Assembly (NCBI RefSeq): GCF_002902625.1
Contig: NZ_PPRG01000043.1
Span: 1 to 64,000 of the forward strand
Source: Staphylococcus devriesei
GTDB taxonomy: Bacteria; Bacillota; Bacilli; Staphylococcales; Staphylococcaceae
Direction of reading: 5' to 3'
Length of the DNA: 64,000 nt
In this document: in pieces, positions 41,719 to 51,849 of the stretch
How positions within the stretch are numbered: the first letter of the stretch is position 1
Layout: the number at the start of each line of letters is the position of its first letter
Notes under the pieces: generated by a model
The model's database searches: none
What the model was told of the DNA's origin: nothing
The model's input: the letters and a program-made list of their open reading frames with translations, nothing else
Made by a program: the position numbers and the translations under genes

Positions 41719-43195
41719 GGATATTACCCTCTCTATCAAAGTAGTGTTTGTGATTCTCGATATAATCTTTTTGACGTTGACTTAAATTTTTATAATAATT
41801 TTCTTCATAATCAAATAGGCCTGCTGGATAGTCACCAGTAAAGCTTTCTACACATAACCCGCTATAAGGCGAATCATAATCTAAACCAATTGATTCGATT
41901 AATCCTTCCACACTTAAATAGGCTAATGAATCTGCCCCAATATAATCGCAAATTTCTTCTGGCGATTTACTTGCAGAAATAAGTTCTGCAGTCGTGGAAA
42001 CGTCTATACCATAAAAACTTGGGAACATGAATTCTGGGGAAGCGATACGTACGTGAACTTCTTTGGCGCCAGAATCTTTTAACATTCTAACGATACGCTT
42101 GCTTGTAGTTCCACGTACAATTGAATCATCCACTAAGATAATATTTTTTCCGTCCACGATATCTTTAACAGCAGATAATTTCACGCGTACTCCTTGTTCA
42201 CGTAATTCTTGTGTTGGTTGTATAAATGTTCGCGCCACATATTGGTTTTTTACTAATCCCATCTCATAAGGCAGTTTAATTTCTTCTGCATAGCCACTAG
42301 CGGCAGATAAAGAAGAATTAGGTACGCCAATAACCATATCAGCTTTGGCTGGGCTTTCTTGCGCTAACTTTTTACCTGAAGCTTTACGCACGGCGTGCAC
42401 ATTTTTCCCAGCAATAGTAGAGTCAGGTCGTGCAAAGTATATATATTCCATAGCTGATATAGCTGTATTTGTTTGACTTGTATATGATTTAACTTCTATT
42501 CCATTGTTATTAATAACGACGTATTCGCCCGCATGAATATCTTGGACATATTCAGCACCTAATACATCTATAGCACATGTTTCACTTGCTAAGATGTAAG
42601 TGCCATCTTGCATTTTACCGACTACTAAAGGACGAATAGCATTAGGATCTACCGCGCCATATAAAGCATCTTTAGTTAATATAGCAAATGTAAAGCCACC
42701 TTTAATTTGTCTCAAACTTTCTTTTAAGGCTTCTTCAAATGTTGGCGCTTTGCTACGACGAATTAAGTGCATAATAACTTCAGTATCTGAAGATGAGTGG
42801 AAAATGGCTCCATGTTTTTCCAAATATTGGCGTAATGATTTAGCATTAATTAAGTTTCCGTTATGACAAATGGCAACGCTCATATCGTAAAAGTGATATA
42901 GGAAAGGTTGAATATTCTCGATACCTTTATTACCTGAAGTTGCGTAACGAACATGTCCAATAGCGTTATGACCAATTTTAAGTCGTTCCATTTGGACTTC
43001 TTTAATTGCTTCAGTTAGTAATCCAAGACCGCGCTCTCCCTTTAATCTTTCCCCGTCTGACACGACAATACCTGCGCCTTCTTGGCCACGATGTTGTAAG
43101 CTATGAAGTCCCATGTAAGTAAGTTGGGCTGCTTCAGCGTGATTCCAGATTCCAAAAACGCCACATTCTTCGTTTAATCCACTGTAGTCAAACAT
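41711..43195 (-). CDS. purF: Amidophosphoribosyltransferase
   Basis: The committing step of purine synthesis. From the ATG at 43195, with AAGGAG upstream, it has 494 residues: a 10-residue propeptide ending NEE, then the catalytic Cys11 of the N-terminal glutaminase (CGVFGIW), then the phosphoribosyltransferase domain with [16 protein letters not shown] near residue 365. Of the cysteines that hold a 4Fe-4S cluster in the B. subtilis enzyme, the late CxxC reads CVES here, so that cluster may be missing. It overlaps purL by 22 bases and purM by eight. Confidence 0.97.
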   Translation of the reverse strand: MFDYSGLNEECGVFGIWNHAEAAQLTYMGLHSLQHRGQEGAGIVVSDGERLKGERGLGLLTEAIKEVQMERLKIGHNAIGHVRYATSGNKGIENIQPFLYHFYDMSVAICHNGNLINAKSLRQYLEKHGAIFHSSSDTEVIMHLIRRSKAPTFEEALKESLRQIKGGFTFAILTKDALYGAVDPNAIRPLVVGKMQDGTYILASETCAIDVLGAEYVQDIHAGEYVVINNNGIEVKSYTSQTNTAISAMEYIYFARPDSTIAGKNVHAVRKASGKKLAQESPAKADMVIGVPNSSLSAASGYAEEIKLPYEMGLVKNQYVARTFIQPTQELREQGVRVKLSAVKDIVDGKNIILVDDSIVRGTTSKRIVRMLKDSGAKEVHVRIASPEFMFPSFYGIDVSTTAELISASKSPEEICDYIGADSLAYLSVEGLIESIGLDYDSPYSGLCVESFTGDYPAGLFDYEENYYKNLSQRQKDYIENHKHYFDREGNIHV

Positions 43196-45363
43196 TGCGC
43201 AATTGCTCCTTCCCAATGTTCTTTAATGTCTGAGACTTTTTCCGTAATAGTAGTTTGGGCATTGGTAACTTTAAACTCATCTACGTCTGTTAACTGACCA
43301 ATTTCAATCGCGTTATCGATATCTAAGGTTTGTCCTTCTTTTACCGCAATAATATAACGTCCTTGAGTCTCACTGAATAGTTGGGCATTTGAAAGGTTTA
43401 ATTGTGCTTCTATGCCAAGGCTATAGTGCGCACTAATACGTGCTAATGTAATTAATAAACCGCCTTTACCTACTGTTTGCACATGTGAGGCTACGCCATT
43501 TCTAATAGCTGCTTTAACCGCTTCACCTTTGGCTACTTCATCACTTAAATCAATCGCTTCAAACTCATGATTCACATTGTTATATAATAATTTCTCTATT
43601 TGACTTCCTCCAAAGTCATCTCTAGTTTCGCCAACTAAATATAACTTATGCCCTGCTTTAGGATGGAAATCATTTAAATAATTAATATCTTCAATTAGTC
43701 CTACCATACCGACAACTGGGGTTGGAAATATTGATGTGCCGCGTGTTTCGTTATACAAAGAAACGTTACCTGAAACTACTGGTGTTTTAAGCACTTCACA
43801 TGCTTCTGACATTCCTTTAGTCGAATCTATTAACTGTTGATAAATTTCTTTTTTCTCTGGAGAACCATAATTTAAACAGTCAGTCATCGCAAGTGGTGTG
43901 GCACCTACTGCTATGAGATTGCGATAGGCTTCAGCAACGACCGTTTTTCCACCTTCGTATGGTTGGTTATAAACATAACGTGCTTCGCCATCAATCGTAG
44001 AGGCAATCGCTTTGTTTGTACCTTCGACACGTACGACTGATGATTGTAAACCTGGTTTAATGATTGTATTAGCTCCTACTTGTTGATCATATTGTTCATA
44101 TAGATAGTGTTTAGAAGCTATTGTTGGGTGTATTAATAATTTTTCAAACACATCTTGAACATCAATGGATGAGTAATCATTTTTAGAAGTATTATATTCT
44201 TTATCTTCACCTTCAAGTACATATACAGGTGCTTCATCTGCTAAAGATTGAACTGGTATATCCGCAAAGGTTTCGTCTTCATATTTAAGCACGAAGCGGT
44301 CAGTATTCGTAACTTCACCAATAACGGCACTATCTAATTCGTGTTTTTCAAATAAGTCTAAGAATTTTTGTTCAGTACCTTTTTCAACGACAAGCAACAT
44401 TCTTTCTTGTGTTTCTGATAGCATCATCTCATATGGAGAAATACCTGGTTCACGTGTTGGAACTTGATCTAAATGTAAGACAAGTCCACTACCACCTTTA
44501 GCTGCCATTTCTGATGAAGATGATGTTAAACCTGCAGCACCCATATCTTGAATACCAACTAATTCTTCAAACGTAATTGCTTCTAAAGTAGCTTCCATTA
44601 ATTTCTTACCAACGAACGGGTCACCAATTTGAACTGATGGACGTTTACTTTCACTTTCTTCAGTTAATTCTTCCGAAGCAAAGGTTGCGCCATGGATACC
44701 GTCACGGCCTGTTTTTAATCCTACGTAAATAACTGAGTTGCCTTCACCTTTCGCCGTACCTTTTTGAATCATATCGTGATCAATAACGCCTACACACATC
44801 GCATTAACTAATGGGTTACCGTCATAACGATCATCAAATTCAATTTCACCCGCAGTGGTTGGAATACCGATACAATTACCATAGCCACCGATACCACGTA
44901 CGACACCTCTAAGTAAACGTTGATTTTGTTTTTTCGATAATTCACCAAAGCGAAGACTATTTAATAAGTTAATAGGTCTTGCCCCGATTGAAACGATATC
45001 TCTAATAATGCCACCTACACCCGTTGCAGCACCTTGGTAGGGTTCGATTGCAGAAGGATGATTGTGCGATTCTACTTTGAATACTACGGCTTGTTCATCG
45101 CCAATATCAACTACACCAGCCCCTTCACCTGGACCCATTAAGACGTGTTCGCCGGTTGTAGGGAATTGTTTTAAGAAAGGTTTAGAATGTTTGTAAGAAC
45201 AATGCTCACTCCACATTACTGAGAAGATACCTACTTCTGTAAAGTTAGGTTCTCTTCCTAAAATCGTACATACTTTCTCATATTCTGCATCGCTTAAACC
45301 CATATCTTGATATAATTTTTCAAGTTTAATTTCTTCAATACTAGGTTCGATAAACTTAGACAT
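43174..45363 (-). CDS. purL: Phosphoribosylformylglycinamidine synthase large subunit
   Basis: Step 4 of the pathway. At 729 residues it is the small, Gram-positive form of PurL, which works as a complex with the separately encoded PurS and PurQ. Landmarks include [15 protein letters not shown] near 49, [11 protein letters not shown] near 90, and GGYGNCIG near 153. It shares eight bases with purQ upstream and 22 with purF downstream. Confidence 0.97.
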   Translation of the reverse strand: MSKFIEPSIEEIKLEKLYQDMGLSDAEYEKVCTILGREPNFTEVGIFSVMWSEHCSYKHSKPFLKQFPTTGEHVLMGPGEGAGVVDIGDEQAVVFKVESHNHPSAIEPYQGAATGVGGIIRDIVSIGARPINLLNSLRFGELSKKQNQRLLRGVVRGIGGYGNCIGIPTTAGEIEFDDRYDGNPLVNAMCVGVIDHDMIQKGTAKGEGNSVIYVGLKTGRDGIHGATFASEELTEESESKRPSVQIGDPFVGKKLMEATLEAITFEELVGIQDMGAAGLTSSSSEMAAKGGSGLVLHLDQVPTREPGISPYEMMLSETQERMLLVVEKGTEQKFLDLFEKHELDSAVIGEVTNTDRFVLKYEDETFADIPVQSLADEAPVYVLEGEDKEYNTSKNDYSSIDVQDVFEKLLIHPTIASKHYLYEQYDQQVGANTIIKPGLQSSVVRVEGTNKAIASTIDGEARYVYNQPYEGGKTVVAEAYRNLIAVGATPLAMTDCLNYGSPEKKEIYQQLIDSTKGMSEACEVLKTPVVSGNVSLYNETRGTSIFPTPVVGMVGLIEDINYLNDFHPKAGHKLYLVGETRDDFGGSQIEKLLYNNVNHEFEAIDLSDEVAKGEAVKAAIRNGVASHVQTVGKGGLLITLARISAHYSLGIEAQLNLSNAQLFSETQGRYIIAVKEGQTLDIDNAIEIGQLTDVDEFKVTNAQTTITEKVSDIKEHWEGAIAQCLTTVD

Positions 45364-46027
45364 TTTGTTCCCTCCAACTATTAACCATTGCTTCGAATAA
45401 TTTCACGCCACTATCTGTGCCAAGAATTGTTTCAAGTGCTCTTTCTGGATGAGGCATCATGCCACACACATTCCCTTCTTTGTTTACAATTCCGGCAATA
45501 TGCTCATGTGAGCCATTTGGGTTATCTTCATACGTTAAAATAATTTGATTATTTTCAACTAATTCATTATAAATTTCGTCTGTACAATAGTAATGCCCTT
45601 CGCCATGTGCTACTGGATAGATAACAATTTCATTTTCCCCATATAAATTGGTAAAAGGAGTTTGATTATTGGCAATTTTTAGACTTTCATTTCTGCTAAT
45701 GAATAAATGCGTATCATTATGAAGTAAAGCCCCTGGTAACAAACCTATTTCTGTTAAAATTTGGAATCCATTACATACACCTAGTACTGGTTTACCTTCC
45801 TTAGCAAGACGTTTTACCTCGTTAATAATTGGAGCGACGCTTGCCATTGCACCTGAACGCAAGTAATCTCCAAACGAGAAACCACCTGGAATTAACACGC
45901 CATCGAAACCTTCTAAAGATGTTTCTCGATAATCTACATATTCTGCATCAGCGCCTGATTTAATTGCTGCATTATACATATCCCTATCGCAATTGGAACC
46001 TGGAAATACGAGAACTGCAAATTTCAT
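45356..46027 (-). CDS. purQ: Phosphoribosylformylglycinamidine synthase glutaminase subunit
   Basis: Class I glutamine amidotransferase supplying ammonia to PurL. 223 residues from the ATG at 46027 ([16 protein letters not shown]), preceded by AAGGAG; the frame extends upstream into purS and was trimmed. The nucleophile Cys lies in LGVCNGFQ (near 85), and the His/Glu pair in PHPERA near 196. One base separates it from purS. Confidence 0.97.
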   Translation of the reverse strand: MKFAVLVFPGSNCDRDMYNAAIKSGADAEYVDYRETSLEGFDGVLIPGGFSFGDYLRSGAMASVAPIINEVKRLAKEGKPVLGVCNGFQILTEIGLLPGALLHNDTHLFISRNESLKIANNQTPFTNLYGENEIVIYPVAHGEGHYYCTDEIYNELVENNQIILTYEDNPNGSHEHIAGIVNKEGNVCGMMPHPERALETILGTDSGVKLFEAMVNSWREQNV

Positions 46028-46028
46028 T

Positions 46029-46289
46029 TTATGCATTCTCCTTTTCATCAACGATTTTATAACTATATTCCTCAATCACTGTGTTAGCGAATAATTTTTC
46101 ACTTAGTGTAGTTACAATGTTATTAACCGCTTCATCTGTTGGTTCGTCTACTGTCATATATAGCACCTTTCCAACTCTAATGTCATTCACTTGTTTATAG
46201 CCTAAGTCATGTACAGCACGGTTTAATGCTTGTCCTTGAGTATCTAACACCTGTGGTTGTAAAGTGATGTGTAATTCAATCGTTTTCAT
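46029..46289 (-). CDS. purS: Phosphoribosylformylglycinamidine synthase subunit PurS
   Basis: An 86-residue small subunit that bridges PurL and PurQ and helps ammonia transfer. It begins [20 protein letters not shown], typical of PurS. It overlaps purC by one base and is followed by purQ after one base. Confidence 0.95.
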   Translation of the reverse strand: MKTIELHITLQPQVLDTQGQALNRAVHDLGYKQVNDIRVGKVLYMTVDEPTDEAVNNIVTTLSEKLFANTVIEEYSYKIVDEKENA

Positions 46290-46993
46290 TATTTAAGATC
46301 CTCCAATTTATTTAAAAATGTTTGATATGTGTCAATAAGTGAACCAGTATCATTTCTGTAGACATCTTTATCAAAGTTAGTATCTGAATATTTATCCCAA
46401 ATACGACATGTATCAGGTGAAATTTCATCTGCCAATAAGATTTTGCCATCTTGCGTTTTACCAAATTCAACTTTGAAATCAACTAATCGTAATTCCATTT
46501 CATCCATTAATTGAATCAATACTCGATTAATATCTTTAGCCATTGATTTTAATGTTTCTATCTCTTTATCATTAGCGATATTCAAAAGTTTTATATGATC
46601 GTCAGTAATTAATGGATCATTTAAATCATCATTTTTATAGAAGAATTCTACTAGTGGCGCTTCAAATTGTTTGCCCTTTTCAAGACCTAAGCGTTTTGTA
46701 ATTGAACCTGTAGCAATATTTCTAACTACAACCTCTAATGGAATTATCTTTACTCTTTCAACTAATTGTTCTGTATCAGAAAGTTGTTTAACAAAATGAC
46801 TATCTATGTCATTTTTAGCTAAGTAATCAAATATAATGGAGGTGATTTGATTATTTAATCGACCCTTACCTTCCATTTTATCTTTCTTAGCACCGTTTCC
46901 CGCAGTAACTTCATCTTTATATTCAACTCTTAATTGATGTGGTGTATCAGTCGAAAAGATTCTTTTAGCTTTACCTTCGTATAATAGAGACAT
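46289..46993 (-). CDS. purC: SAICAR synthetase
   Basis: Joins aspartate to CAIR (step 8 in the bacterial numbering). The 234-residue enzyme begins [13 protein letters not shown] and has [11 protein letters not shown] near 84 and [14 protein letters not shown] near 190, both conserved substrate/ATP regions. Starts three bases after purK. Confidence 0.97.
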   Translation of the reverse strand: MSLLYEGKAKRIFSTDTPHQLRVEYKDEVTAGNGAKKDKMEGKGRLNNQITSIIFDYLAKNDIDSHFVKQLSDTEQLVERVKIIPLEVVVRNIATGSITKRLGLEKGKQFEAPLVEFFYKNDDLNDPLITDDHIKLLNIANDKEIETLKSMAKDINRVLIQLMDEMELRLVDFKVEFGKTQDGKILLADEISPDTCRIWDKYSDTNFDKDVYRNDTGSLIDTYQTFLNKLEDLK

Positions 46994-46996
46994 TTA

Positions 46997-48121
46997 TTAT
47001 TCTCTCCCTTCAAATTGCTTTAGCATTTCGTCTTCAGTTGCGTTAACATCATTAGTTAAAATCGTCATATGCCCCATTTTGCGATCTGGCTTACGTTCAG
47101 GTTTACCATAAATATGAACATGCCATTCGGGATGATTACCAAACTCTTCTTCTAATAAATCTAAATCTCGTCCAAGTAGATTCATCATAACGGCAGGCTT
47201 TAAAATTTCAATTGAATGCGGCAATGCTTGACCAGTTACCGCAAGAATATGTGTATCGAATTGAGAATAATCACAAGCTTCTATTGAATAGTGCCCTGAA
47301 TTATGAGGTCTCGGCGCAATTTCATTCACAAATAAATGATTAGCTTTATCAATGAAGAATTCTACTGTGAAAGTACCTACGAAGTGTACCTTCTCAATAA
47401 TTTTATTAACTTCTTCTCTTGCTTCTCTTTCCTTGTCACTTCTAGCAGGAACAATCGTTTTAAATAAGATTTGGTTACGATGTTCATTTTCTTGTAGAGG
47501 GAAATAAGTAATTTGATTATGGTTACCAATGGTCACTGTTAAAGAAACCTCTTTATCAATATCAAGATAGCGTTCAGCAACGCATTCTTGATGTGTGATA
47601 AGCTCTTTAGCTTCCTCAATAAAAGTTTCATCTTTAACTAAGATTTGTCCTTTACCATCATAACCACCAAAACGTGTTTTAATAATAAAAGGATAGCCAA
47701 GCTGATGAATAGCTTGATTTAAATCGTCTTCATGTTGTACTGACAAAAAAGGAACGATTTTAGAACCCGCTTGTTCTAAAGTTTGTTTTTCAGTAAGACG
47801 GTCTTGCAATAATTGAATTGCTTGATAACCTTGAGGGATATTATATTGTTGAGTTAAATGTTCCAATTGAGTTGCCGAAATATTTTCAAATTCGTACGTA
47901 ATCACATCTGATTTTTCGCCAAGTTCTTGAAGCGCATGTTCATCGTCATAGTTAGCAACAATAAAGGTATTTGCTAGCGGTCTACATGGGCTGTCCGGGT
48001 TTGGATCTAAACATATTACTTTAAATCCCATTTTCTGAGCGGATTGTGCCATCATTTTACCCAATTGACCTCCACCAATTATGCCTACTGTGTCACCGAA
48101 CTTTAGCTTATTGAAGTTCAT
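46997..48121 (-). CDS. purK: N5-carboxyaminoimidazole ribonucleotide synthase
   Basis: Uses ATP and bicarbonate to make N5-CAIR. An ATP-grasp enzyme of 374 residues, starting [24 protein letters not shown]. The ATG at 48121 is preferred over a GTG 12 bases earlier because AGGTG lies nine bases upstream. Landmarks: GGYDGKGQ (near 150) and [13 protein letters not shown] (near 265). It overlaps the end of purE. Confidence 0.96.
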   Translation of the reverse strand: MNFNKLKFGDTVGIIGGGQLGKMMAQSAQKMGFKVICLDPNPDSPCRPLANTFIVANYDDEHALQELGEKSDVITYEFENISATQLEHLTQQYNIPQGYQAIQLLQDRLTEKQTLEQAGSKIVPFLSVQHEDDLNQAIHQLGYPFIIKTRFGGYDGKGQILVKDETFIEEAKELITHQECVAERYLDIDKEVSLTVTIGNHNQITYFPLQENEHRNQILFKTIVPARSDKEREAREEVNKIIEKVHFVGTFTVEFFIDKANHLFVNEIAPRPHNSGHYSIEACDYSQFDTHILAVTGQALPHSIEILKPAVMMNLLGRDLDLLEEEFGNHPEWHVHIYGKPERKPDRKMGHMTILTNDVNATEDEMLKQFEGRE

Positions 48122-48590
48122 TTTGCATTTCACCTACTTTATCTGAAAGTGACTGTTCATAATATTCTAAATTCTTACGAACTGATTCATTACTTATGCT
48201 TAAAATTCTAGCTGCTAGAATGCCTGCATTTTTAGCTCCTGCAGTACCAATCGCAGTTGTTGCAACCGGGATTCCGCCAGGCATTTGAACAATTGATAAT
48301 AATGAATCTAGTCCTTTTAAACTTTTAGATTCGATTGGAACACCAATCACAGGTAAAGTTGTCAATGAAGCTACCATGCCAGGCAAATGTGCTGCGCCAC
48401 CAGCTCCAGCAATAATTAGATCATACCCATTTGCATGAGCTTCGCTTGCAAAGTCGAACATTAATTTTGGCGTACGATGTGCTGACACAACTTTCTTATC
48501 ATACGGAATTTCGAATTGTTCTAACATCTTGCAACTCTCTTGCATTATCTTCCAGTCTGAGGAACTGCCCATAATGACTGCTACTTTCAC
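48108..48590 (-). CDS. purE: N5-carboxyaminoimidazole ribonucleotide mutase
   Basis: Converts N5-CAIR to CAIR; first gene of the purine operon. The start is a GTG at 48590, with AAAGGGTG six bases upstream, giving 160 residues that begin with the conserved [11 protein letters not shown]; longer upstream frames run through the promoter. [12 protein letters not shown] near residue 70 is the substrate-binding loop. No guanine riboswitch was seen in the short leader; control is probably by PurR at the box upstream. Confidence 0.96.
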   Translation of the reverse strand: MKVAVIMGSSSDWKIMQESCKMLEQFEIPYDKKVVSAHRTPKLMFDFASEAHANGYDLIIAGAGGAAHLPGMVASLTTLPVIGVPIESKSLKGLDSLLSIVQMPGGIPVATTAIGTAGAKNAGILAARILSISNESVRKNLEYYEQSLSDKVGEMQNELQ

Positions 48591-48649
48591 TTTGTACACC
48601 CTTTCAAAAGTTTGAAATTTAGATACGATTAGTTGTATATTACAGATAT

Positions 48650-48678
48650 AGCATAACAATCCTTAAACGCTTTTTCAA
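48650..48678 (-). promoter_or_regulatory. Promoter of the purine operon
   Basis: On the minus strand TTGAAA (48673-48678) and TATGCT (48650-48655) are spaced by exactly 17 bases, with TGT before the -10. The start codon is about 60 bases downstream, leaving no room for an aptamer-sized leader. Confidence 0.7.
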
Positions 48679-48686
48679 TTAAAAAT

Positions 48687-48711
48687 CGAACTTTATCTAT
48701 ATTTTTTGTTC
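48687..48711. promoter_or_regulatory. PurR-type tandem PurBox between purE and folD
   Basis: CGAAC (48687-48691) and GTTC (48708-48711) are inverted half-sites separated by 16 bases, embedded in A/T-rich flanks, as in the PurBoxes of B. subtilis PurR targets. It lies directly upstream of the purE -35 element and between purE and the divergent folD, so it could control both. Binding is inferred from motif form. Confidence 0.65.
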
Positions 48712-48800
48712 TAATTTACGTCTTTTGATAAATAATTGACGCATTGAAAGGTTTAAAGTTAAGCTATAGTTATGATTAAACAAACAAGGAGGAATTTTTT

Positions 48801-49658
48801 GTGGTTGCAAAAATTTTAGATGGGAAACAAATTTCTAAGGACTATAGACAAGGATTGCAAGATCAAGTTGAGTCTTTAAAAGAAAAAGGGTATAAACCTA
48901 AATTATCAGTTATTTTAGTTGGTAACGACGGCGCTAGCCAAAGTTACGTTAATTCTAAAAAGAAAGCTGCTGAAAAAATCGGTATGATTTCTGAAATTGT
49001 TCATTTAGACGAAGATACTTCAGAAGAAGATGTACTTAAAGAATTAGAACGTTTAAACAATGACGATTCAGTAAGCGGTATTTTAGTTCAAGTACCACTT
49101 CCTAAACAAGTAAGTGAACAAAAAATCTTAGAAGCTATCAATCCTGAAAAAGATGTCGATGGTTTCCATCCTTCAAATATTGGTAAATTATATATCGATG
49201 AACAAACTTTTGTTCCATGTACACCATTAGGCATCATGGAAATCTTAAAACATGCTGATATCGATTTAGAAGGGAAAAATGCTGTAGTTATCGGACGTAG
49301 TCATATTGTCGGTCAACCAGTATCTAAATTGTTATTACAAGCAAATGCTACAGTTACAATTTTACACTCACGTACTAAAGATATGCACAGTCATTTAAAA
49401 GATGCTGACGTTATCGTAAGCGCAGTAGGACAACCTGGTCTTGTAACTAAAGACGATGTTAAAGAAGGCGCGGTTATTGTAGACGTTGGTAATACTCCAG
49501 ATGAAAATGGTAAATTAAAAGGCGATGTTGAATACGAAGAGGTAAAAGAAGTTGCGGGTGCTATTACACCAGTTCCAGGCGGCGTTGGTCCATTAACTAT
49601 TACAATGGTTTTAAACAATACGTTATTAGCTGAAAAAATGCGTCGTGGAATCGAATAA
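48801..49658 (+). CDS. folD: Bifunctional methylene-THF dehydrogenase/methenyl-THF cyclohydrolase
   Basis: Makes 10-formyl-THF, the cofactor for PurN and PurH. The 285-residue enzyme has [14 protein letters not shown] (Tyr and Lys near 50-56), QVPLPKQ (near 98), [10 protein letters not shown] (NADP-binding, near 164) and the late [11 protein letters not shown]. The start is GTG, preceded by AAGGAGG. It is divergent from the purine operon, sharing its PurBox region. Confidence 0.97.
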   Translation: MVAKILDGKQISKDYRQGLQDQVESLKEKGYKPKLSVILVGNDGASQSYVNSKKKAAEKIGMISEIVHLDEDTSEEDVLKELERLNNDDSVSGILVQVPLPKQVSEQKILEAINPEKDVDGFHPSNIGKLYIDEQTFVPCTPLGIMEILKHADIDLEGKNAVVIGRSHIVGQPVSKLLLQANATVTILHSRTKDMHSHLKDADVIVSAVGQPGLVTKDDVKEGAVIVDVGNTPDENGKLKGDVEYEEVKEVAGAITPVPGGVGPLTITMVLNNTLLAEKMRRGIE

Positions 49659-49704
49659 TTGATTAATTATCAATAATAATTAGAATTTTAGAATTTAAAT
49701 TTAT

Positions 49705-49744
49705 AAAGCTTCAATGATTACAAATGTGAAATCATTGAAGCTTT
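49705..49744. terminator. Terminator between folD and hmp
   Basis: AAAGCTTCAATGATT (49705-49719) pairs perfectly with AATCATTGAAGCTTT (49730-49744), with T5 following. It stops folD and may also serve hmp on the other strand, although that gene ends about 90 bases away. Confidence 0.88.
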
Positions 49745-49832
49745 TTCTATAACATATAAATTAAAAATTATTTTATCGTGTAATAGGCTCATTAAACGTC
49801 CTATCTGCAAAGATTATTTATAATCTATTATT

Positions 49833-50978
49833 TTACACTGTTACACTTAATTTAGGTACAAATGTTTCATAATGAATATGACTTTGATCGATATCCATAT
49901 CTTTAAGTACTTCGATAACTGATTGTAAGAATTTTGCTCCGCCACATACATATATTTCTGTATCATTTTTAATAAAGTCAGCAAGATATTCTTTAGTTAA
50001 ATAGCCATTAGCCGCTCTATCATATAATTTATAATCAACTTTGTTAGATTTTTGGTTAATATCTTTCAAATAAGAAGTAAACGGCGTGTCATTCACATCT
50101 CCAGTTACTTGAATAAATTGTGCAGCGCTTCCTTTTTCTGTTGCTTGATTAAACATAGATATAAGCGGAGTAACGCCAATTCCGGCACCGATGAATAATT
50201 GTGGATGCTCAAGATTAGCCACAGCGAATGGACCAACTGGAGCTGATAAGTTAATATCATCACCCTCATTTAACTCATCATGTAGGATAGTAGATACTTC
50301 TCCTTCATGATCCGTTGTTACATCTCTTTTAACTGCAAATGTTAGGTGTGTAGTGTCCCCACTTACGATTGAATAGTGTCTTTTAGCACGATATGGCATT
50401 TTCTCACTACTAACGTCTACAGTAATATATTCCCCAGGTGTAAATTGACTTAAATCATATTTATCTGAAATAACGGTAAATGCTTTAATATTTGAAGATA
50501 ATTTTTCAATTTTTTCAATTTTAAAAGGTTGGAAACCATCCCAAAGCATATTGCTATAAATGTCTTTTTCTACTTGGATAAATACATCAGCAATTTCTTG
50601 ATATGCTTTTTTCCAAGTTTGGATTATTGGATGATCGTCTTCTAAACCTACTACAGCTTTAATTGCTTCAATTAAATTTTCCCCCACTATGTCATAACCT
50701 GCAGGTGGTACTTGTAATGCACAGTGTTTATAAGCAATTTCTTTAACTACTGGTAGTATATTACCAAGATTGTCAATGTTCACTGCTGCCGCTAAAACAC
50801 TTTGAGCTAAAGCAGTTGATTGAAATCCTTTTTGTTGGTTTGTTTGGTTAAACATATTTTTCAACTCAGGATGTTGTTGAAACATTCTTTTATAAAAATA
50901 AGACGTTATTTCAGTCCCTTTTTCTTGTAATACTGGCACCGTTTCTTTAATAATGCCTTTTTCTTGTTCATTTAACAC
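49833..50978 (-). CDS. hmp: Flavohaemoglobin (nitric oxide dioxygenase)
   Basis: Converts NO and oxygen to nitrate using NAD(P)H. The 381-residue protein, started at a GTG at 50978 because GGGAG lies eight bases upstream, has a globin domain with Tyr29, Gln53 and proximal His85 in their usual places, and a ferredoxin-reductase-type FAD/NAD module with RHYSIVS (near 201), GAGIGVTPL (near 265) and VCGGAKF near the C-terminus. It lies between folD and a small secreted-protein gene, close to qoxABCD. As I recall, S. aureus hmp is at another locus. Confidence 0.93.
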   Translation of the reverse strand: MLNEQEKGIIKETVPVLQEKGTEITSYFYKRMFQQHPELKNMFNQTNQQKGFQSTALAQSVLAAAVNIDNLGNILPVVKEIAYKHCALQVPPAGYDIVGENLIEAIKAVVGLEDDHPIIQTWKKAYQEIADVFIQVEKDIYSNMLWDGFQPFKIEKIEKLSSNIKAFTVISDKYDLSQFTPGEYITVDVSSEKMPYRAKRHYSIVSGDTTHLTFAVKRDVTTDHEGEVSTILHDELNEGDDINLSAPVGPFAVANLEHPQLFIGAGIGVTPLISMFNQATEKGSAAQFIQVTGDVNDTPFTSYLKDINQKSNKVDYKLYDRAANGYLTKEYLADFIKNDTEIYVCGGAKFLQSVIEVLKDMDIDQSHIHYETFVPKLSVTV

Positions 50979-51024
50979 TTGAACCACTCCCGTTAGTTAT
51001 AAATTTCAAATTAACTATTATTTC

Positions 51025-51053
51025 ATTATAATCTCTCTTAAAAAAACTAGATA
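51025..51053 (-). promoter_or_regulatory. Candidate hmp promoter with weak -35
   Basis: On the minus strand TATAAT (51025-51030) has only TATCTA (51048-51053) 17 bases upstream. A good -10 and poor -35 suggest activation by a bound regulator, possibly at the site at 51058-51075. Confidence 0.45.
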
Positions 51054-51057
51054 TATT

Positions 51058-51075
51058 TTGTAAAAAAATTCACAG
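51058..51075. promoter_or_regulatory. Rex-like operator upstream of hmp
   Basis: TTGTAAAAAAATTCACAG agrees at 16 of 18 positions with the Rex consensus TTGTGAAWWWWTTCACAA. It lies immediately upstream of the weak -35 element of hmp. Rex senses the NADH/NAD ratio. The TTCACA half also resembles the sites before cydA and qoxA, so SrrA is an alternative binder. Confidence 0.5.
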
Positions 51076-51236
51076 AAAGTTCAATTTACATAATCTTAAT
51101 ATATATTTTACTTTATATTATTTAAATTTCTGAAATTATGCGATATATTAGGACTATAGTATGATGTATTAATTCAAAGATTAACGTATAGTTTAATTAA
51201 ATGATTCAATGATTTAAATTTTCGGAGGTTAACGTA

Positions 51237-51554
51237 ATGAATAAACTAATACAGTCTCTTTCAGCGCTCGGAGTCTCCGCAACTCTTGTTACCCCTAATC
51301 TAAGTGCAGAAGCTACATCTAACCACACTCCTGAACTTAAAGGTGTAAATGATATTGTGATAGAAAAAGGTCAAAAATACAATTTATTAAATGGAATTAG
51401 TGCATATGATAAAGAAGATGGCGATTTAACTCATAAAATTACTATAGACGGTCATGTCGACACATCTAAAGTTGGTAAATATAAAGTTAAATATAATGTC
51501 ATTGATTCAGATGGTGCTAAAGAAACTTCTACTCGATATATAGAAGTCAAATAA
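51237..51554 (+). CDS. Small secreted protein with Ig-like DUF5011 domain
   Basis: A 105-residue exported protein: signal peptide (cleavage near LSA-EA, residue 24) and one bacterial Ig-like domain of the DUF5011 type, with GVNDIVIEKGQKYN, YDKEDGDLT and GKYKVKYNVIDSDG. Such domains are often repeats in surface proteins; here it stands alone without a wall anchor. A similar small secreted gene upstream of qoxA is found in S. aureus, annotated only by weak similarity to chitinase. Function unknown. GGAGG precedes the ATG. Confidence 0.85.
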   Translation: MNKLIQSLSALGVSATLVTPNLSAEATSNHTPELKGVNDIVIEKGQKYNLLNGISAYDKEDGDLTHKITIDGHVDTSKVGKYKVKYNVIDSDGAKETSTRYIEVK

Positions 51555-51565
51555 ATAAAATGTTT

Positions 51566-51598
51566 AAAAGACGAGATAATAATTATCTTGTCTTTTTT
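51566..51598 (+). terminator. Terminator of the small secreted protein gene
   Basis: AAAAGACGAGATAAT (51566-51580) pairs with ATTATCTTGTCTTTT overlapping 51581-51596, with one wobble and a T6 run. It starts 11 bases after the stop codon. Confidence 0.85.
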
Positions 51599-51675
51599 GC
51601 ATTTAAAACCCTTGAAAACAGTGAAAATGATAACGCTTCTCAACTATATGCTTATTACCTTTAATTTTGTCATTT

Positions 51676-51692
51676 TTCACAAAATAGACACA
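51676..51692 (+). promoter_or_regulatory. TTCACA-type site upstream of qoxA
   Basis: TTCACAAAATAGACACA contains two CACA units; its complement reads TGTGTCTATTTTGTGAA, two TGTG units 11 bases apart, the same spacing as in the cydA site. It lies 42 bases upstream of the qoxA -35 element. A ResD/SrrA-type site is the favoured reading. Confidence 0.45.
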
Positions 51693-51734
51693 TAATCTTA
51701 ACAAATCTTACACTCCCCGTCATTCCTATTGTTA

Positions 51735-51762
51735 TTAGTTTTTTCCTATTTATTAATATAAT
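51735..51762 (+). promoter_or_regulatory. Candidate qoxA promoter
   Basis: TTAGTT (51735-51740) and a perfect TATAAT (51757-51762) are spaced by 16 bases. The cydA promoter can be read with the same weak TTAGTT and the same 16-base spacing. The leader to the GTG start would be about 80 bases. Confidence 0.5.
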
Positions 51763-51849
51763 TTTTTTTCGATAAGTACTTGTAAATATTGCGTAATAAA
51801 CTAAAATTAGTGGTAAGCCCTACATTTGTAGTATTAGGAGGTCAAAAAA

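Noticed and set aside
48591-48660. Guanine riboswitch in the purE leader
   Set aside because: The predicted transcript start leaves about 60 bases, too short for the aptamer, and no conserved purine-aptamer sequence was found.
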